A stretch of 64,000 nt of DNA from Aphrophora alni (GCA_963513935.1 OY740774.1:87500385-87564384), one strand, 5' to 3'. Positions 22,679 through 34,115 are shown, counted from the stretch's first letter. The notes: generated by a model from the letters alone, not told the origin. Numbers and translations are program-made.

Positions 22679-22935
22679 CTTGTTGTTTAAAAGCGAAACA
22701 CCTCTCGTTTATATAAAGAAAAAGGAAGAATAGAATATAAAAAAAACCCCTTGCCTTTGAATACTATACTAGCACCAGGGTTGGAAGAGAACAATAGTTG
22801 GTCAAAAGAGACCTGTTAGGAACGTTGAAAAATAGGGATCTAACGCAAGATTACATGAAAAAAGTTATAGATAGATCCAAGTATGATGCATCGGGATTTC
22901 CACGTCCTTACTCACTGTAAATGAGTCCCTTATCT
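22679..22935 (+). repeat. Dispersed family R1, full-length-like copy
   Basis: Starts with the CTTGTTGTTTAAAAGCGAAA type end, includes GGTTGGAAGAGAACAA (22779-22794) and GGGATCTAACGCAAGATTAC (22836-22855), and ends near an ACTCACTGTAAATGAG segment. It is among the copies that help define the element length of about 255 bp. Confidence 0.7.
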
Positions 22936-24800
22936 AAAATGTATTTTTTTTTTGTTATTTATTAATACTGATGATAGTTATATAAACTAAGAACCAATTT
23001 AAATCTAACAAAATGGTGTTTACAGTACAGGTTAGTTTATTAACGCCCCTAGAACTGACATGTTTGGTCTTATTTGACCGAGCGTTACTCACGTATTAAG
23101 TAATATGATATGATAGAGGTGAAAGCAGGAGTGTTTCAGGGTAGTGATTTGGGTCCCTTGCTTTATATTTTATAAAAAAAAAATGACATTCCAACAACAC
23201 CTAACAATATTATTGCAGACGATTGATTGATTGATTGATTTGGAGTTTAAAGGGACTTTTAAAACCAGCCTTGGCACCGCGACCGATAGCTTATCTTGCA
23301 ACTAAAGTCTTTTTATTATAGCTTGGCAGGTTTTTTCTCCTCACGAGAATTATTTTGATTTAATTTTTTTATAAGGGGATGATGACCGAGAGATTTTTCT
23401 CCTTAGGAACAACAAGGAAAAAATATAACCTATACGGTTTGACCGTTATCAAAAAATAATTTGTCTCCCATGAAAACTGTACCTCGGAACATGGCATTTC
23501 TCTGTAAGCTTGTTTTGACTTGTTTAGTGTTTTATCGCGTTGCTTTCAAATTTGACACAACGATTAATATCGTAACTCCACATGAGGAAAAATCAACACA
23601 TGCAAAACATTATATCAGTGTCAAATAATATAATCGTGATAGGTAAGAATCAAAGGTATTAGTTGACGTATATATTGTAACTAAAGCTAAGAAGTTAAAT
23701 ATTTATGTGTAACAATCTGTTGCATTGTTGGTCTTAGCGCTGCCACTAAAAAACAAACAAATAAAACTTGCCGGAAAAATATGTTCCATGTAGTTTTTAT
23801 AATGATAACTTCAGCGTAGATTCAAATTCCTGTATTTTACCACGGTGTTCCCTGCAGTAGCTTAAGGCATATTCCCTATGGAAATTCACAAAAAAAATAA
23901 ACTACCAACCTACGCGTGGCGCACACAATGGCGGGTCCTTAGGGGTTCGAAAAGTACAGATCTTCAGGGCAGTTATTGATTGAACACACCGCAATACGCA
24001 ACCCCTTGCACTATATGTTACCCACGTCCATTTTGTTCTACCTTTAACATATTTCTATTTATCGTCTTTAATAAAAGCCTGCAAATAAAAGTATAAAAAC
24101 GTTGCACTAACTTTCTCATTTATCCAATTACTAACCAAACGAAATTTCGTCATTTTTTAAAAACATATCTATTTATTTGTAAGTTCTTCGCATGTATTTC
24201 TTATGGGGGATACTTTTTGGAATATAAGGATCCCACCTCCATTAAAGCTTTTTAAATATTTTGAAAGATATTTATTTAACATCTGTAATGTTCTTTATTT
24301 GTTTTTTTTTTTGGCAGATATATTTTGGTTATCATTCTTCATATTCACTTAAAGTTGAACGAAATCGGTATAACAGCCTAATAGACGATTTTTTTTAGTG
24401 TTTTACTGATAACTCGCGAAGAGTCGTTTTTGGTTAGTAGTGTTGTTTGGGTCATTGGGGTTATATTTTAGCAAAACGTCTTAAAAATTCTCAGTAGTAA
24501 CATTAACAAAATTGGATTTTTTTGTCCTATAGTAGATACCACCAATAAATAATAATGTATATAAAATAAATTATCAATTATTGTCTATTGGTGGAGAGGG
24601 GATGCTTTGAGATGTATGATCCTTACGGTAAAATATAATTTGATCAATATCGTATGTACCGATTTAATTTAAATTTTGATAGTTAGGGAAGAAAAATGCT
24701 TTTAATTAGTGTAGTAGAGTGATATTGTTGATAATATTTTACTAACAAATAAAAGAAGGACCATATGCATGAGGATAAACTCAATAAAAAGAATAATTTT
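22936..24800. other. No gene; short repeats only
   Basis: Contains a GATT tetranucleotide run (23221-23240), a reversed R1 5' fragment (23368-23425) and a segment at 24150-24310 that is repeated at 55235-55390 (shared phrase CGCATGTATTTCTTATGG). No coding region is apparent. Confidence 0.4.
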
Positions 24801-25262
24801 GTTGTTCTTGTTTAAAGGCCAAAAACCTTCCAGTCATCATCACCTTAATATAAAAATATGGAACGTGAAATAAAGACCCCTAGTCCTCGAATCCTTTAAT
24901 AGCTTCAAGGTCGCAAGAACAAGAGTTACCCTCAGAGGCTCACTCTAATGAATATGACCTTGGCATCCCGAGGTATCCAGCTGAATCTACACCTTTTTCG
25001 TGTAGTCTTGGGTTAGATCACTGTATTTCAGTTTTCGTATCAAGTCTCGCTGATACGGTCTCGTCTTAACGCTTGTTCTCTTTAGATCCTGCCGCTATTC
25101 GAATATTCGAGGGCTTTTGTTTTGTTTTTTATAAGGGATGGTTACTCAGAGGTTTTCGCCTTAAAAAAAACGAGTTGTTCGGACTGAAAGATGAAAGAAA
25201 GGGAACTAACCCACGACTACATGAAGAAAAGTACTAGTGTCTCTCCCTATTGCCTCGCCCGT
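24801..25262 (+). repeat. R1 copy split by another R1 copy
   Basis: The plus-strand R1 5' half runs 24801-24927 and resumes at about 25177 with GAAAGATGAAAGAAAGGGA (from 25185), matching the R1 middle. Between them lies a reverse-oriented R1 copy. The junctions carry AAGAGTT (24921-24927) and ACGAGTT (25170-25176), a candidate 7-bp target duplication with one mismatch. Confidence 0.65.
24928..25170 (-). repeat. R1 copy nested in another R1 copy
   Basis: Full-length reverse copy: 3' end at 24928 (CCTCAGAGGCTCACT), middle TAGTCTTGGGTTAGATCAC (25003-25021), and 5' end at about 25163 (TTTTCGCCTTAAAA). It gives the best view of both R1 termini because the host element is known. Confidence 0.65.
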
Positions 25263-25444
25263 ATTGACTAGTCACACTTTAAGAGATAAGGAGAGTAAAA
25301 TGTATTTTTATCATTATAAGTATTATAGAGAGACTTTTATGGAGATGGCAGTGAAGTAGTATTTTTGATTTTGTTAATTAGTGTGTGAAAAGGTAGCGAA
25401 ATGTTTTCCCACAGTTTATTGGTCATCTTGTATTTTCCCCCACG

Positions 25445-25985
25445 GAAAAGTTAAAATATCCCGTATTTAATACAGTTTTTAAGCCTCCCCTAAAAGTGTA
25501 AATTACAATTTCGACCAAACGTTAAAATGCAAATCAAAATGCATATTCATTTTCAGATTAATATTCTGCTCTACCAACCATTTCAAGGTATCTTATTACT
25601 TTCATCCCCCCTTTATATCATTTTATCTACAAAGTTAATGTCATTTCATCCCCCAAGATTATATTTGTCCATGTTTCCAGTTTAATAATGCTTTACCCTT
25701 TATGTTGGAACCTTTTCATTTTGTAGGAGATAATCTAATTATTGGAAACAAAATACTTTATAAGGTAAAATGTGAGTGGGTTGCTCAAGGATGTTCATGA
25801 GAAAACCACACCAAAGGAGGAATATGGAGAGATAAATTGCATAATTAGATTGTTGACTGTATGAAAGAAAGACATTTTAATACAGTATGTTTATAAAGTC
25901 TCATCCACTCTCTAGTTTTGAAATTGAATCTACTCTTTTGTTTAAAAATTGAGTTGTGGGTTGGTCAGCTGAAATATATTAATTG
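25445..25985 (+). repeat. Left arm of a 4.4-kb inverted repeat
   Basis: This arm matches 29336-29900 in reverse. Shared segments include CCCCTAAAAGTGT (25488-25500 against 29830-29842), TTATAAGGTAAAATGTGAGTGGG (25758 against 29548), and GTGGGTTGGTCAGCTGAAATAT (25956 against 29330). No long ORF survives in the arm. Confidence 0.7.
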
Positions 25986-26134
25986 TTGAGGGAGGTCGTG
26001 TGATACATCATTTTAAATGTCTTTACAAATGGCGAACATATAACGAAACAAATTGTTTTGATTAACACTCTTTTGGAGAGCTAGAACGTTGATGGTATTT
26101 TGGTTCCTACGATATCAATTTGTATGTGTTTTTT

Positions 26135-26285
26135 ACTTGTTTTATAAAAGCGAGAAACTCTCGCGGTCGTCTTCGCCTTAAAAGAAGAAAAAGAAAGACA
26201 GAGCATAAATACATACTACTAGCCTTCAAATAGTCTAAGGTCGGAAGAGAACAAGAGGTGGTTAGGAAAGATGGAACAGATGGTG
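26135..26285 (+). repeat. Dispersed family R1, 3'-truncated copy
   Basis: Begins with an R1-like 5' end (TATAAAAGCGAGAAACTCTC, 26142-26161), continues to GGTCGGAAGAGAACAAGAGG (26231-26250), and loses similarity after about 26285. Confidence 0.6.
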
Positions 26286-26637
26286 GTAAACTAACCTAAC
26301 TTAAGGCTAATAAGAGTGGAAGAATTTCTGAAATTAACATTCTTAATTTTAAAGTTTAAAGAAGAGCAAATTTAGTACATACATGTTAAAGATAAATTTC
26401 AACATAAAAACTCTCCAGGTGGGTAATTGTTATAGATTCATACATGCGGTTGCTGTTTTCTTAGACAATAAGGGTTATTTATCTTCACACTTTTCAGTTC
26501 CTATTTATACTGGCAAAAGAATAGACTATCTGCATATTATAACATCATTGTAAGTACCTATCATTACCACTCATAAGGTGCTCTATTATGCTCGAACTTC
26601 AAATGAATATACAATAATTATTCAAGTGAAAAAAATA

Positions 26638-26713
26638 CGACCTAGACTGGGAATCGAACCCAGGACCTTTGGCTTTACGCGCCAATGCTCTACCAACTGA
26701 GCTATCCTAGTCG
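26638..26713 (-). tRNA. tRNA-like sequence, left arm (probable pseudo-tRNA)
   Basis: Reverse complement folds as a cloverleaf: D arm GCTC/GAGC, anticodon stem TTGGC/GCCAA, and T arm CTGGG/CCCAG with the TTCGATT loop. Internal promoter boxes are good: TAGCTCAGTTGG and GGTTCGATTCC. The loop reads GCGTAAA, so the anticodon position would be GTA, but position 33 is C where real tRNAs have U. The acceptor stem pairs 6 of 7 with wobbles. I infer a tRNA-derived transcription unit, not a working tRNA. Confidence 0.5.
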
Positions 26714-26787
26714 CTTCCCAACACAGGGCGTAGACTTCTCAATTAAACGTAAAGTCAAGTTAGAAGTCTACGCCCTGTGCTGGGAAG

Positions 26788-26863
26788 CGACTAGGATAGC
26801 TCAGTTGGTAGAGCATTGGCGCTTAAAGCCAAAGGTCCTGGGTTCGATTCCCGGTCTAGGTCG
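26788..26863 (+). tRNA. tRNA-like sequence, right arm (probable pseudo-tRNA)
   Basis: Same cloverleaf and pol III boxes as its mirror copy, but the anticodon loop reads GCTTAAA, so the anticodon position is TTA, which would pair with a stop codon. U33 is again missing. The T stem has CTGGG/CCCGG, with one wobble. A SINE head or decayed tRNA is the likely identity. Confidence 0.5.
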
Positions 26864-26903
26864 TATATTTTCACTTAATATATAAGTATTGTATTGTATA
26901 TTC

Positions 26904-27639
26904 AATACTTGCTAGTAAAAACGTATAAGCGGAGAAATCAAATAATTAAAACTTCAAATGAATACATCGTACATCGTAAAATACCTCACTCGGAGGAATC
27001 TCGCGGTATCCTCGTGTGGTATCGTTTGACACGGGAACATTGTGTGTCTCAGCAATAATCTACGGCAGATACAAATGAGTAAGCTTTAGAAACATTTGTC
27101 TACCCGTACCATTCAAATCAGAAAATTGCAGTGACCTAGGTGAATATGGTGTTCCAATTGTGACCAAGTCTAAGGATTCACGGTGGCTTTAATCTCGCTA
27201 TATTGGTTATCAAGTCATAAATAATTTATTTTAGGCCAATTTTTATTTTACGTATAATCTGATATTTACGTTTCATATAGTCAGGAAACGGAATGCCGTC
27301 CGTCCGTCGTCGTTTTCGTCTGTACGTAAGCACTATATACGCCACATAAATTAAGATAAGAACAGTTAATATAGAGCCCTATTTAATTCAAAAATATTCA
27401 ATTTAAAATTGCGCTAGTTTTAAATAATTGTTTCGTCATATCTCGTGTATTATTCAACCGATTATACACAAATTGACCAATTCTCCATTTAATGTTACCA
27501 ACCTACACCTCTTGACGATGGATTAAAATTTAAAATTATTGCGGAAGGCTTTATTTAGATGTGTTTGGTGAAAAGCCCTCCCCTCCCCTCCCCTCCCCTC
27601 CCATCTCTTACGATGATAAATGGGTATAATATTCTAAAA
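26904..27639. other. No gene; CCCCT microsatellite
   Basis: AT-rich DNA. A (CCCCT)n run lies at about 27577-27601. A phrase at 27290-27320 (CCGTCCGTCGTCG) is repeated, reversed, near 38365-38385. Confidence 0.4.
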
Positions 27640-27985
27640 AATGTAATTTTGAAGGTTGAACTCTCAAAAAAAAGTTATATTCGTATAGTTACGAGATCCG
27701 ACAAGGCTGATTCATCGACAGCGTACCGAAGGTACAACATCAGGCCTGCTATGACCGAGACACTAACGAGCAATGTGAGTGGAAACTGTGTAATATATAG
27801 CCTACGTTAAGAAAGTAGTGATGTACACAATTATGAGGTTCAAACTGGGTAGGACCCCTTGATCTACCATTACAATTACATTGTCTACTAAGCCCCTAGA
27901 GACCACCTAAAGATATTATATTTAGAAGATCTACTCTTACATTGAATACGCGGACTTGGTATGTACCATGAGCAACCCTCGACCA
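27640..27985 (+). repeat. Dispersed family R3, copy 2
   Basis: Matches 7870-8295: TTATATTCGTATAGTTACGAGA (27677), the ACTGGGTAGGACCCCTTGATC segment (27843-27863), and GTATGTACCATGAGC (27959). The ORF at 27559-27810 is accidental. Confidence 0.5.
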
Positions 27986-28457
27986 TTAAATAAATAGCGG
28001 ATATTTTTGTTTATGAACCTCGTCAGAGAAGCACGCAGAATGTCTTTTGTTTCATACAGTCTCTCACAGAGAGAATGGCGTGGACAACTGTTTCCATGTA
28101 GCGGCTGTCAGTGACAGTGAAGACTTCTGGAGGTGAGATTTAAAACTTAGCCTTTCCAGCTTTCCTTTGATGTAAGCTAACTTAATACACTGCGTTCAAG
28201 AAATGTATCTCCATAGTGAGTAGCTAAGAGTCTAAATAATCTATTTGTAAAGAAAATTATTATTTAGTAACTAGTAGTAGGTGTTTGTATCGTCCTTCAT
28301 TTACAATACTCTTATGTTTTTACACGCATCTGTGAGAGTGTAATCATCTGTTAGGTACGATTATTGTTGACAGTGCTATTTTATTTTTGAACTATTCTTG
28401 TATAGCTTCTCCATAGAAAACAGATGTTGGTGACAAATCAGATGATGTTGATATATT

Positions 28458-28672
28458 TCCCCCCGTGTAAAGGGAAAAACCTCTTAAAGAAAAGAAGATA
28501 AAATAATGACTCCTAGCTCTCGAATACTCTAATAGCATCAGCGTTGGGAAATGATAAGAGTTGATGAAGAAAAACCTGATAGGAAAGGTGAAAGAGAGGG
28601 ATCTAAGCCAAGATTACGTTTAAAAAAGAGTAGATCCAGCTAGCGTCCCTCGGGATTGCACAATAGCGTGAT
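28458..28672 (+). repeat. Dispersed family R1 copy, first of an inverted pair
   Basis: Contains CTCGAATACTCTAATAGC (28518-28535), GAAAGAGAGGGATCTAAGCC (28588-28607), and the AGATCCAGCTAGCGTCCCTC 3' segment. A second, reversed R1 copy begins 85 bp downstream. Confidence 0.7.
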
Positions 28673-28757
28673 ACTTAATATACCTGGAGCTGTTGTATCT
28701 ACAAATACAAATAACGAATTTTCTGTTCCTTTAAAGGAAGAAAATCAAATTTTTATA

Positions 28758-28940
28758 TTCATAGTCTTGGGTTAGATCCCTCTCTTTCATCTTTTCCATC
28801 AGAGTTTTACTGTTCCCTTCCGAGCCTGACGCTATTAGAGCATTCGAGTGCTAGCAGTATTAATTTTATCCTGTTGTTATTTTCTTCATCTTCATTTTTA
28901 AGATTCCCGAGATATTTTCCCCCCTTTAAACAAGGAAAAA
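28758..28940 (-). repeat. Dispersed family R1 copy, second of an inverted pair
   Basis: Reverse copy: CATAGTCTTGGGTTAGATCC (28760-28779), TCCGAGCCTGACGCTATTAG (28817-28836), and ending at CCCTTTAAACAAGG (28921-28934). It lacks the R1 3' end. Confidence 0.65.
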
Positions 28941-29165
28941 TAAAATGCAAAATATTGTGGTCCAAAATACCACAGAACATTCTAGCTCTCCCGCCAAAAC
29001 CACTAAATCACAATAACTGATTTGTTAAAAAAAGGAACGGTGTTTTATGAAAATGCTGGTTTTAAAATTAGGATTAGTGGTATTATGTCTTCTTTTTGTC
29101 ATTGTTATCTATACACAGACCTTTTAAATTACGTTATATACGACTTCCCCATACCATTTAAGATA

Positions 29166-29900
29166 TTTCAGCTGACCAACCCACAATGTTAAACAAAAAA
29201 CCTGACCTCTCAGCTGACCTCTCGATGTTAAACAAAAAAGTTTAAAATCTCTACTCAAACGAAATTTTTTTAATAACTATTATTTACAAAAATAGATAGG
29301 AGGTGGGACTTCATGAACACACAGTATATATTTCAGCTGACCAACCCACAACTTACAATGTTAAACAAAAACATTCTAATTCTATACTCAAACTATGATT
29401 TTTTTTTTAGTACCAATTACTAACAAAAATAGATAGGGTGTGGGACTGTTTGATCAAACTGTATGCACATATTAAAATGTCTTTCTTTCATACAGTCAAC
29501 AATCTAATTATGTAATTTATCTTTTCACCATCTTCCTTATAACCAGCCCACTTACATTTTATCTTATAAAGTATTTTGTTTCTAATAATTAGATTATCAT
29601 CTACAAATTGAAAATGTTCCAACATAAAGAGTAGAACATTATTAAACTGGAAACGTGGACAAATATAATTTGGCCGGGGTTGAAATGACATTAGCTTTGT
29701 AGATAAACTGATATAAAGTGATGAAAGAAATAAGGTATTTTGTAATGGTTGGTAGAGCAGAATAGTAATCTGAAAGTGAGTATGCATTTTGATTTTCATT
29801 TTTAACGTTTGGTTAAAATTGTAATAGACACTTTTAGGGGAAGCTTTATCTTTATAAAATTGTATTCAATGCGGGATAATTTAACTTTATAGTCTATGTC
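29166..29900 (-). repeat. Right arm of the 4.4-kb inverted repeat, with an inner duplication
   Basis: The part 29336-29900 is the reverse of 25445-25985. Its inner edge is tandemly duplicated: 29166-29335 and 29336-29450 both start ATTTCAGCTGACCAACCCAC and contain AAAATAGATAGG (29289 and 29425). The minus ORF at 29488-29799 is not matched by an open frame in the left arm, so I do not call it a gene. Confidence 0.7.
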
Positions 29901-30829
29901 GGAATGATGAGTTTAAGACGGAAATTGACATATTAACTGATGTTTTATTTTGTTTTGCTTTATTTGTTTTTACTTTTCCACATTTGTAGTTTTTGGGGGG
30001 GGGATTTATTTGAGATCGTATGAGTCTAAAAAATTATGTTTTTTTTTATGTCAGTAATATATATATATTTTTTAATTTTATTTATTTTTTAAATTTTCCC
30101 TTTAATACAATTTTGATGAAAATGAAAAGTAAACTAAACTAAATATACAAATTGAAGTAAATATGAATTATGCGACATTAGTAAAACAAAACAAAAATTG
30201 ATAAAATTGATATATGCAAAAGTTAGAACAAAATAAATGCTCAGTAAAAATAGAATTATGGAGGAAAAATAGGGCCTTTAATGCTAACTGCCCGTTTAGG
30301 GTTTCCATCACACAAATTAATCACATAATAAAAATATAGTTTAATAATAATTTATCACTTTTTGCGGTGGAAAACGTGAAATCAAAGTAAATAAATCAAG
30401 ATAAATAAATCAAGATATCAAAATAAATCAAGATAATTTAACTCTCCCCTTCAGATTTAACTATATTTTGTATAATAAAATTTATCAATATAAAAATCAT
30501 ACTAAAGCCGCGTGCATGATTCACACATACTGAACCCAGATATACACAACTATATACATTAATATTTATACGTTATTCATACATAACCGTATGCTTAAAT
30601 AAAATAAACAAAACATAAAAAACATTATGACAACATTTGAAATTGCAATAACTCTTTACCATTTTCAGAGAGTATTTATAATGAACGGAATAGTAATAAA
30701 AAACTTATTAAATAGATAAAGCAATAAAAAAGCACTGCAAAAATCAAATCCATGATTATTACGAAATTTACAATTATATTGTAGAATTCCTTTAAATACT
30801 GTACTACTATTAACTTTGGATGCACGATA
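29901..30829. other. No gene recognised
   Basis: Very AT-rich with T and A runs; a G run lies at 29994-30002. This may be the decayed 3' UTR of the minus-strand LINE relic that follows. Confidence 0.4.
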
Positions 30830-31290
30830 AATCTTCCATATACCTATAAATTAGCAGTCAGTCTCTAAAAGATTTGGGAAATATATTTAGGTTGTTGAAA
30901 CACTTAATTCCTTCAGGTAATTTGTTTAAAAAACTCGGAGCTAATAATTAAATGTTTTTTTTTTTTAAAAGGTCGTGTTAGGTAATTAAGCCTTTTGCTA
31001 AATTCGTTGACTAAACATAAGTTTCTACTTTTCAAATAAAGTAGTTTTAATACTTTATATATACATGTTTCTTAAGGCTCTGCTGTCTCCTAACCTAACC
31101 TATCGTCGATAAGGGATTATGTTTCATAAGAGTAATGTTATAGTTTAAACCAGTTTCTCCTTTATTATTATTCCCAAAATTGTTCTCGAGAACTCATTTT
31201 AAAGCTCTAATCAGTTCCCATCCAAATGGCTTCTGTAATTTCGTTGAAGTTGTTAACAATGTACGAAATATAGCGTTTTGAATAATACTG
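30830..31290 (-). pseudogene. LINE reverse transcriptase 3' end relic
   Basis: Minus-strand reading, with frameshifts, gives a stretch that includes FNNLNIFPKSFRD (near 30900-30860), preceded by LPEGIKC and an LxxxF segment. It resembles the extreme C terminus of jockey/CR1-like LINE ORF2 proteins, where a 'LFNxLP-x-I' box is followed by 'FKxxL'. An upstream segment around 31020-31090 reads like the region ahead of that box. Several stops and an A-rich insertion (30955-30970) break it. It has no start, and the reverse transcriptase core is absent. Assignment is by pattern only and could be wrong. Confidence 0.4.
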
Positions 31291-31494
31291 TTACACTGTT
31301 TATTCTGTAATCGCTAATAAAAATTTAACACAATTAAAAAGCAATTTGGATACGTAATTTTATAACAATATTTTTCATATTTTTTTCGGATCACTGTTTA
31401 AAAAACTGTTTTAAATGGTTTTATATGACGTTGGCGACCAACCGCCAGTGAGACCACTGATCGGCCTGCCATCACTACAGGAAAATACTTCTTA

Positions 31495-31960
31495 AAGTGG
31501 CTTCTAATGAATTTGATTATATTTTGCTCAAGTGTAGCCACTAAAGGCTCAAACAAAACGTATTGGTTGCCATTTCTATAAAATTCTGTTTCCTAGGTTT
31601 ATCAGTAAACACAAAAATTATAAAAGAAAAATATGGGGATTTGTAAAAATATTATTTCTCAAAACGTGCTCTACATTTTATTGTAATATGAAGATAAATC
31701 TTGCGTGCGAAATCGCAAGTGTAGGATGATTACCGTTTAAAAATAATTGAGAAAAATAAAAATGAATCGTCTTCATTAAAAGCTTGAATTTAATCAAATA
31801 CGTTTTATGGCACAAGCGAAGCAAGCTTACGCTTCTATTTAAATATAGTTTGTTTTAAATTTTTAACTGAAAACTACAGAACTGACATATTTGGTGACGA
31901 ATAGTTTGTATTTAGTTTGTTTGGGGGGGGGGGGATGGATGATTCCAGACGGTTTGTGCA
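31495..31960. repeat. Dispersed family R9, copy without array
   Basis: Starts TTTGCTCAAGTGTAGCCACTAAAG (31523 region), contains AATAATTGAGAAAAATAAAAATGAAT (31743-31768), ATGGCACAAGCGA (31807), and a TTTGTATTTAGTTTG segment (31906) that leads into a G run (31922-31934). The same flanks surround the 45-bp satellite at 44935-46330. Confidence 0.5.
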
Positions 31961-32234
31961 ATTTACACATTTCAACTATTTTACACACTCTATTTCTAAT
32001 TTCATTGAACAAAAACAAATATATAAGGCCCTTAAAACAAAACTTTCGGATTTGGATGTTTTTAAAATGAAACATGAATTATAATTCTGAGATAAACTAT
32101 AACAACGTTTGAAGTTTAACGTTATTCTTATTGACGGTAAATCCAATATGGCGGAGGTGCAGCGGTTAATAGTAACTTAAATCACCGTGATTGGTTAGTA
32201 GCAATCACCGCTTTCACTATTATTGTAAACTGGT

Positions 32235-32900
32235 CAGTGGCGTCATTTCACTAAAACGTTGGGGGGGGCGACGGCAAACCGGGCCTACACTCCCTCCCCG
32301 CCGCCCCGGTATGGGGGGGGGAGGGGACGTTGGTCCCTCCAAAAATTAAAAATGTTCACACTATAAAACATGTCATTTTAAGCGATTTCACGCTATATTG
32401 AGACATCCTTTAGGGGCAAACTTTATCTTGAAATGATTGCAGTTATTTTGATCTAATATAATATAGCTACACGTGGTGACTGACTGATGTAAATGTTTGG
32501 GTACTTTCAGACCAGCTAGGGAGCTTCAAATTGAAATGGGGGCAGTTGTTTCATAATGATTATAATAGAGGTAAAATTGGCATACACAAAAAAAATAGTT
32601 ACTTTTATGAAATTAATTTAATGATATAAGTATAAAAATATAGTTATAAAGAGATTACAAATATTTATAGTTGAACATTACAAATATTTAGAATGAAATA
32701 TTGCATACACCTTAAATTTAATCAATGATATGTTCGAAAATGTTGCAACTATAAAGGTTGGTCTTTTATGTTGTTGGGCATCATCATTACACGCTAATTA
32801 CTTTAAACTTTCAAATTGTACAGTAATTTTAATACTTTTCTTTTCAAACCTTGGAGGGGGCGCCGGCCCCCCCCTGCCCCCCCCCCAAATGACGCCCCTG
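32235..32900. mobile_element. Non-autonomous hAT-type DNA transposon
   Basis: The 666-bp element is bounded by terminal inverted repeats CAGTGGCGTCATTT (32235-32248) and, reversed, CAGGGGCGTCATTT (32887-32900), with 13 of 14 matching. It is flanked by a perfect 8-bp target duplication AAACTGGT (32227-32234 and 32901-32908). An 8-bp duplication with CAG-starting ends fits the hAT superfamily. Just inside each end lie long G/C homopolymer runs (32270-32330 and 32855-32888). No transposase remains; the ORFs at 32730-32975 and 32816-33049 run through the end and are accidental. Confidence 0.85.
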
Positions 32901-32908
32901 AAACTGGT

Positions 32909-33711
32909 ACAGGAAAACGTTCATGTTGTATTTTCCAATTTATTTGTGAACAGCGCGATTCTCTCATCCCATTGACTGTTCTGACAATGGTAACTCATTG
33001 CCAAACCCTCTTCTACCCCCCCCTTCACCGTGATTACTTCCATACATAAATACGTTCAGTTTAACCTTCTTAATTATTTGTATTTCTACAGTATGTGATT
33101 GTGATCTGTGAAGTGATTTACTGCCTAAATAAATGAACTGGTTTTGTTACAATTTGGAATGTGAACATATCTCTAGTTATGTATACATAGTTATGGACAA
33201 CTATAAATAGTGTTTCCGGACTCTTCCGAACTCTTACAAACTTCGGGGGGGGGGGGGGTAAAAAGAAGCTAATTACTTAATGTATACAACGGTATATCTA
33301 TCTCGTTTGTCCATATGTGTATTTTTACAAAAATACATTTTTTTAAAAAACGATTCAACAGAATTGAACCAAATTTGGCTCGATTGTTGATATTCTTTGT
33401 TTCAGTTCGTACGTTAAGTTTCACTATTATAATCGATATTAGATGTTATAAAAGACCCAATTTTTCAAAATTTACACTACATATGTCTTTCAGCAGATTT
33501 TGATGAAATGTTAAAATTAATGACATAATCCAACCGTAAAAGAAAATGACGATTCCGGAAAATTCGAAAAAATAAAAACGAACCTTAATCGACGTCATTA
33601 GAAAAACATGATTTACGTTAGGAGCGAGTTTCTGGCAGAAGGGAATCAACTTTAGACTCTATTTAAATATTTCTCCATTTGTAGTAAAAAAACTAACGTT
33701 GTACGTGTATC
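32909..33711. other. No gene recognised
   Basis: AT-rich DNA with a G run at 33245-33259. Overlapping small ORFs 33315-33503 and 33446-33649 on opposite strands show no known motif. Confidence 0.4.
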
Positions 33712-33800
33712 AACTTATTATATAGTGACAATACACACAGTATTGAGGATGTAGTTTCTACTCTCGTCTGAAATCGCACAGTGGCAAACGCGCTGAAAAG
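33712..33800 (-). repeat. Fragment of family R2
   Basis: Reversed match to the R2 middle segment (GAGGATGTAGTTT at 33743-33755, TAGTGACAATACAC at 33723-33736). Confidence 0.5.
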
Positions 33801-34115
33801 CAACCTTATTTCGTTATTTTAGTTGGACATCAAACATTTTCGCTTCTTGTAATAATATTAGTTTTGTTCCTAATAAAGAATAATAATAGTTGTTAAAATA
33901 AAGGTAAATACAAGGGAAATTAATCTAAATGTTCTTGTTTTTTATTGTTATATGACTAATAAGAAACACCAATATTTAGATATATTATTATATACTAATG
34001 TATTTTAATGTATTTTAGTTGTTCCTGTAATTTTTCTTTTTATGTAAGGGTTCATCCTATATTAAAAAAAAAATGAATTTTTTATTTTTCTGAAAAAATA
34101 CTTAAATTTTTTGTG

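Larger units (their letters stand above)
26605..26903. repeat. Palindrome of two head-to-head tRNA-like sequences
   Basis: Left arm 26605-26739 and right arm 26762-26903 are near-perfect inverted copies with a loop of about 22 bp. Each arm holds a complete 76-nt tRNA-like sequence plus about 25 bp on the inner side and 25-35 bp on the outer side. The outermost parts (GAATATACAAT type) are slightly diverged. Confidence 0.9.

Noticed and set aside
26638..26863. Two functional tRNA genes
   Set aside because: Both lack U33, the acceptor stem has a mismatch, and one anticodon position would read a stop codon; a tRNA-derived repeat is likelier.
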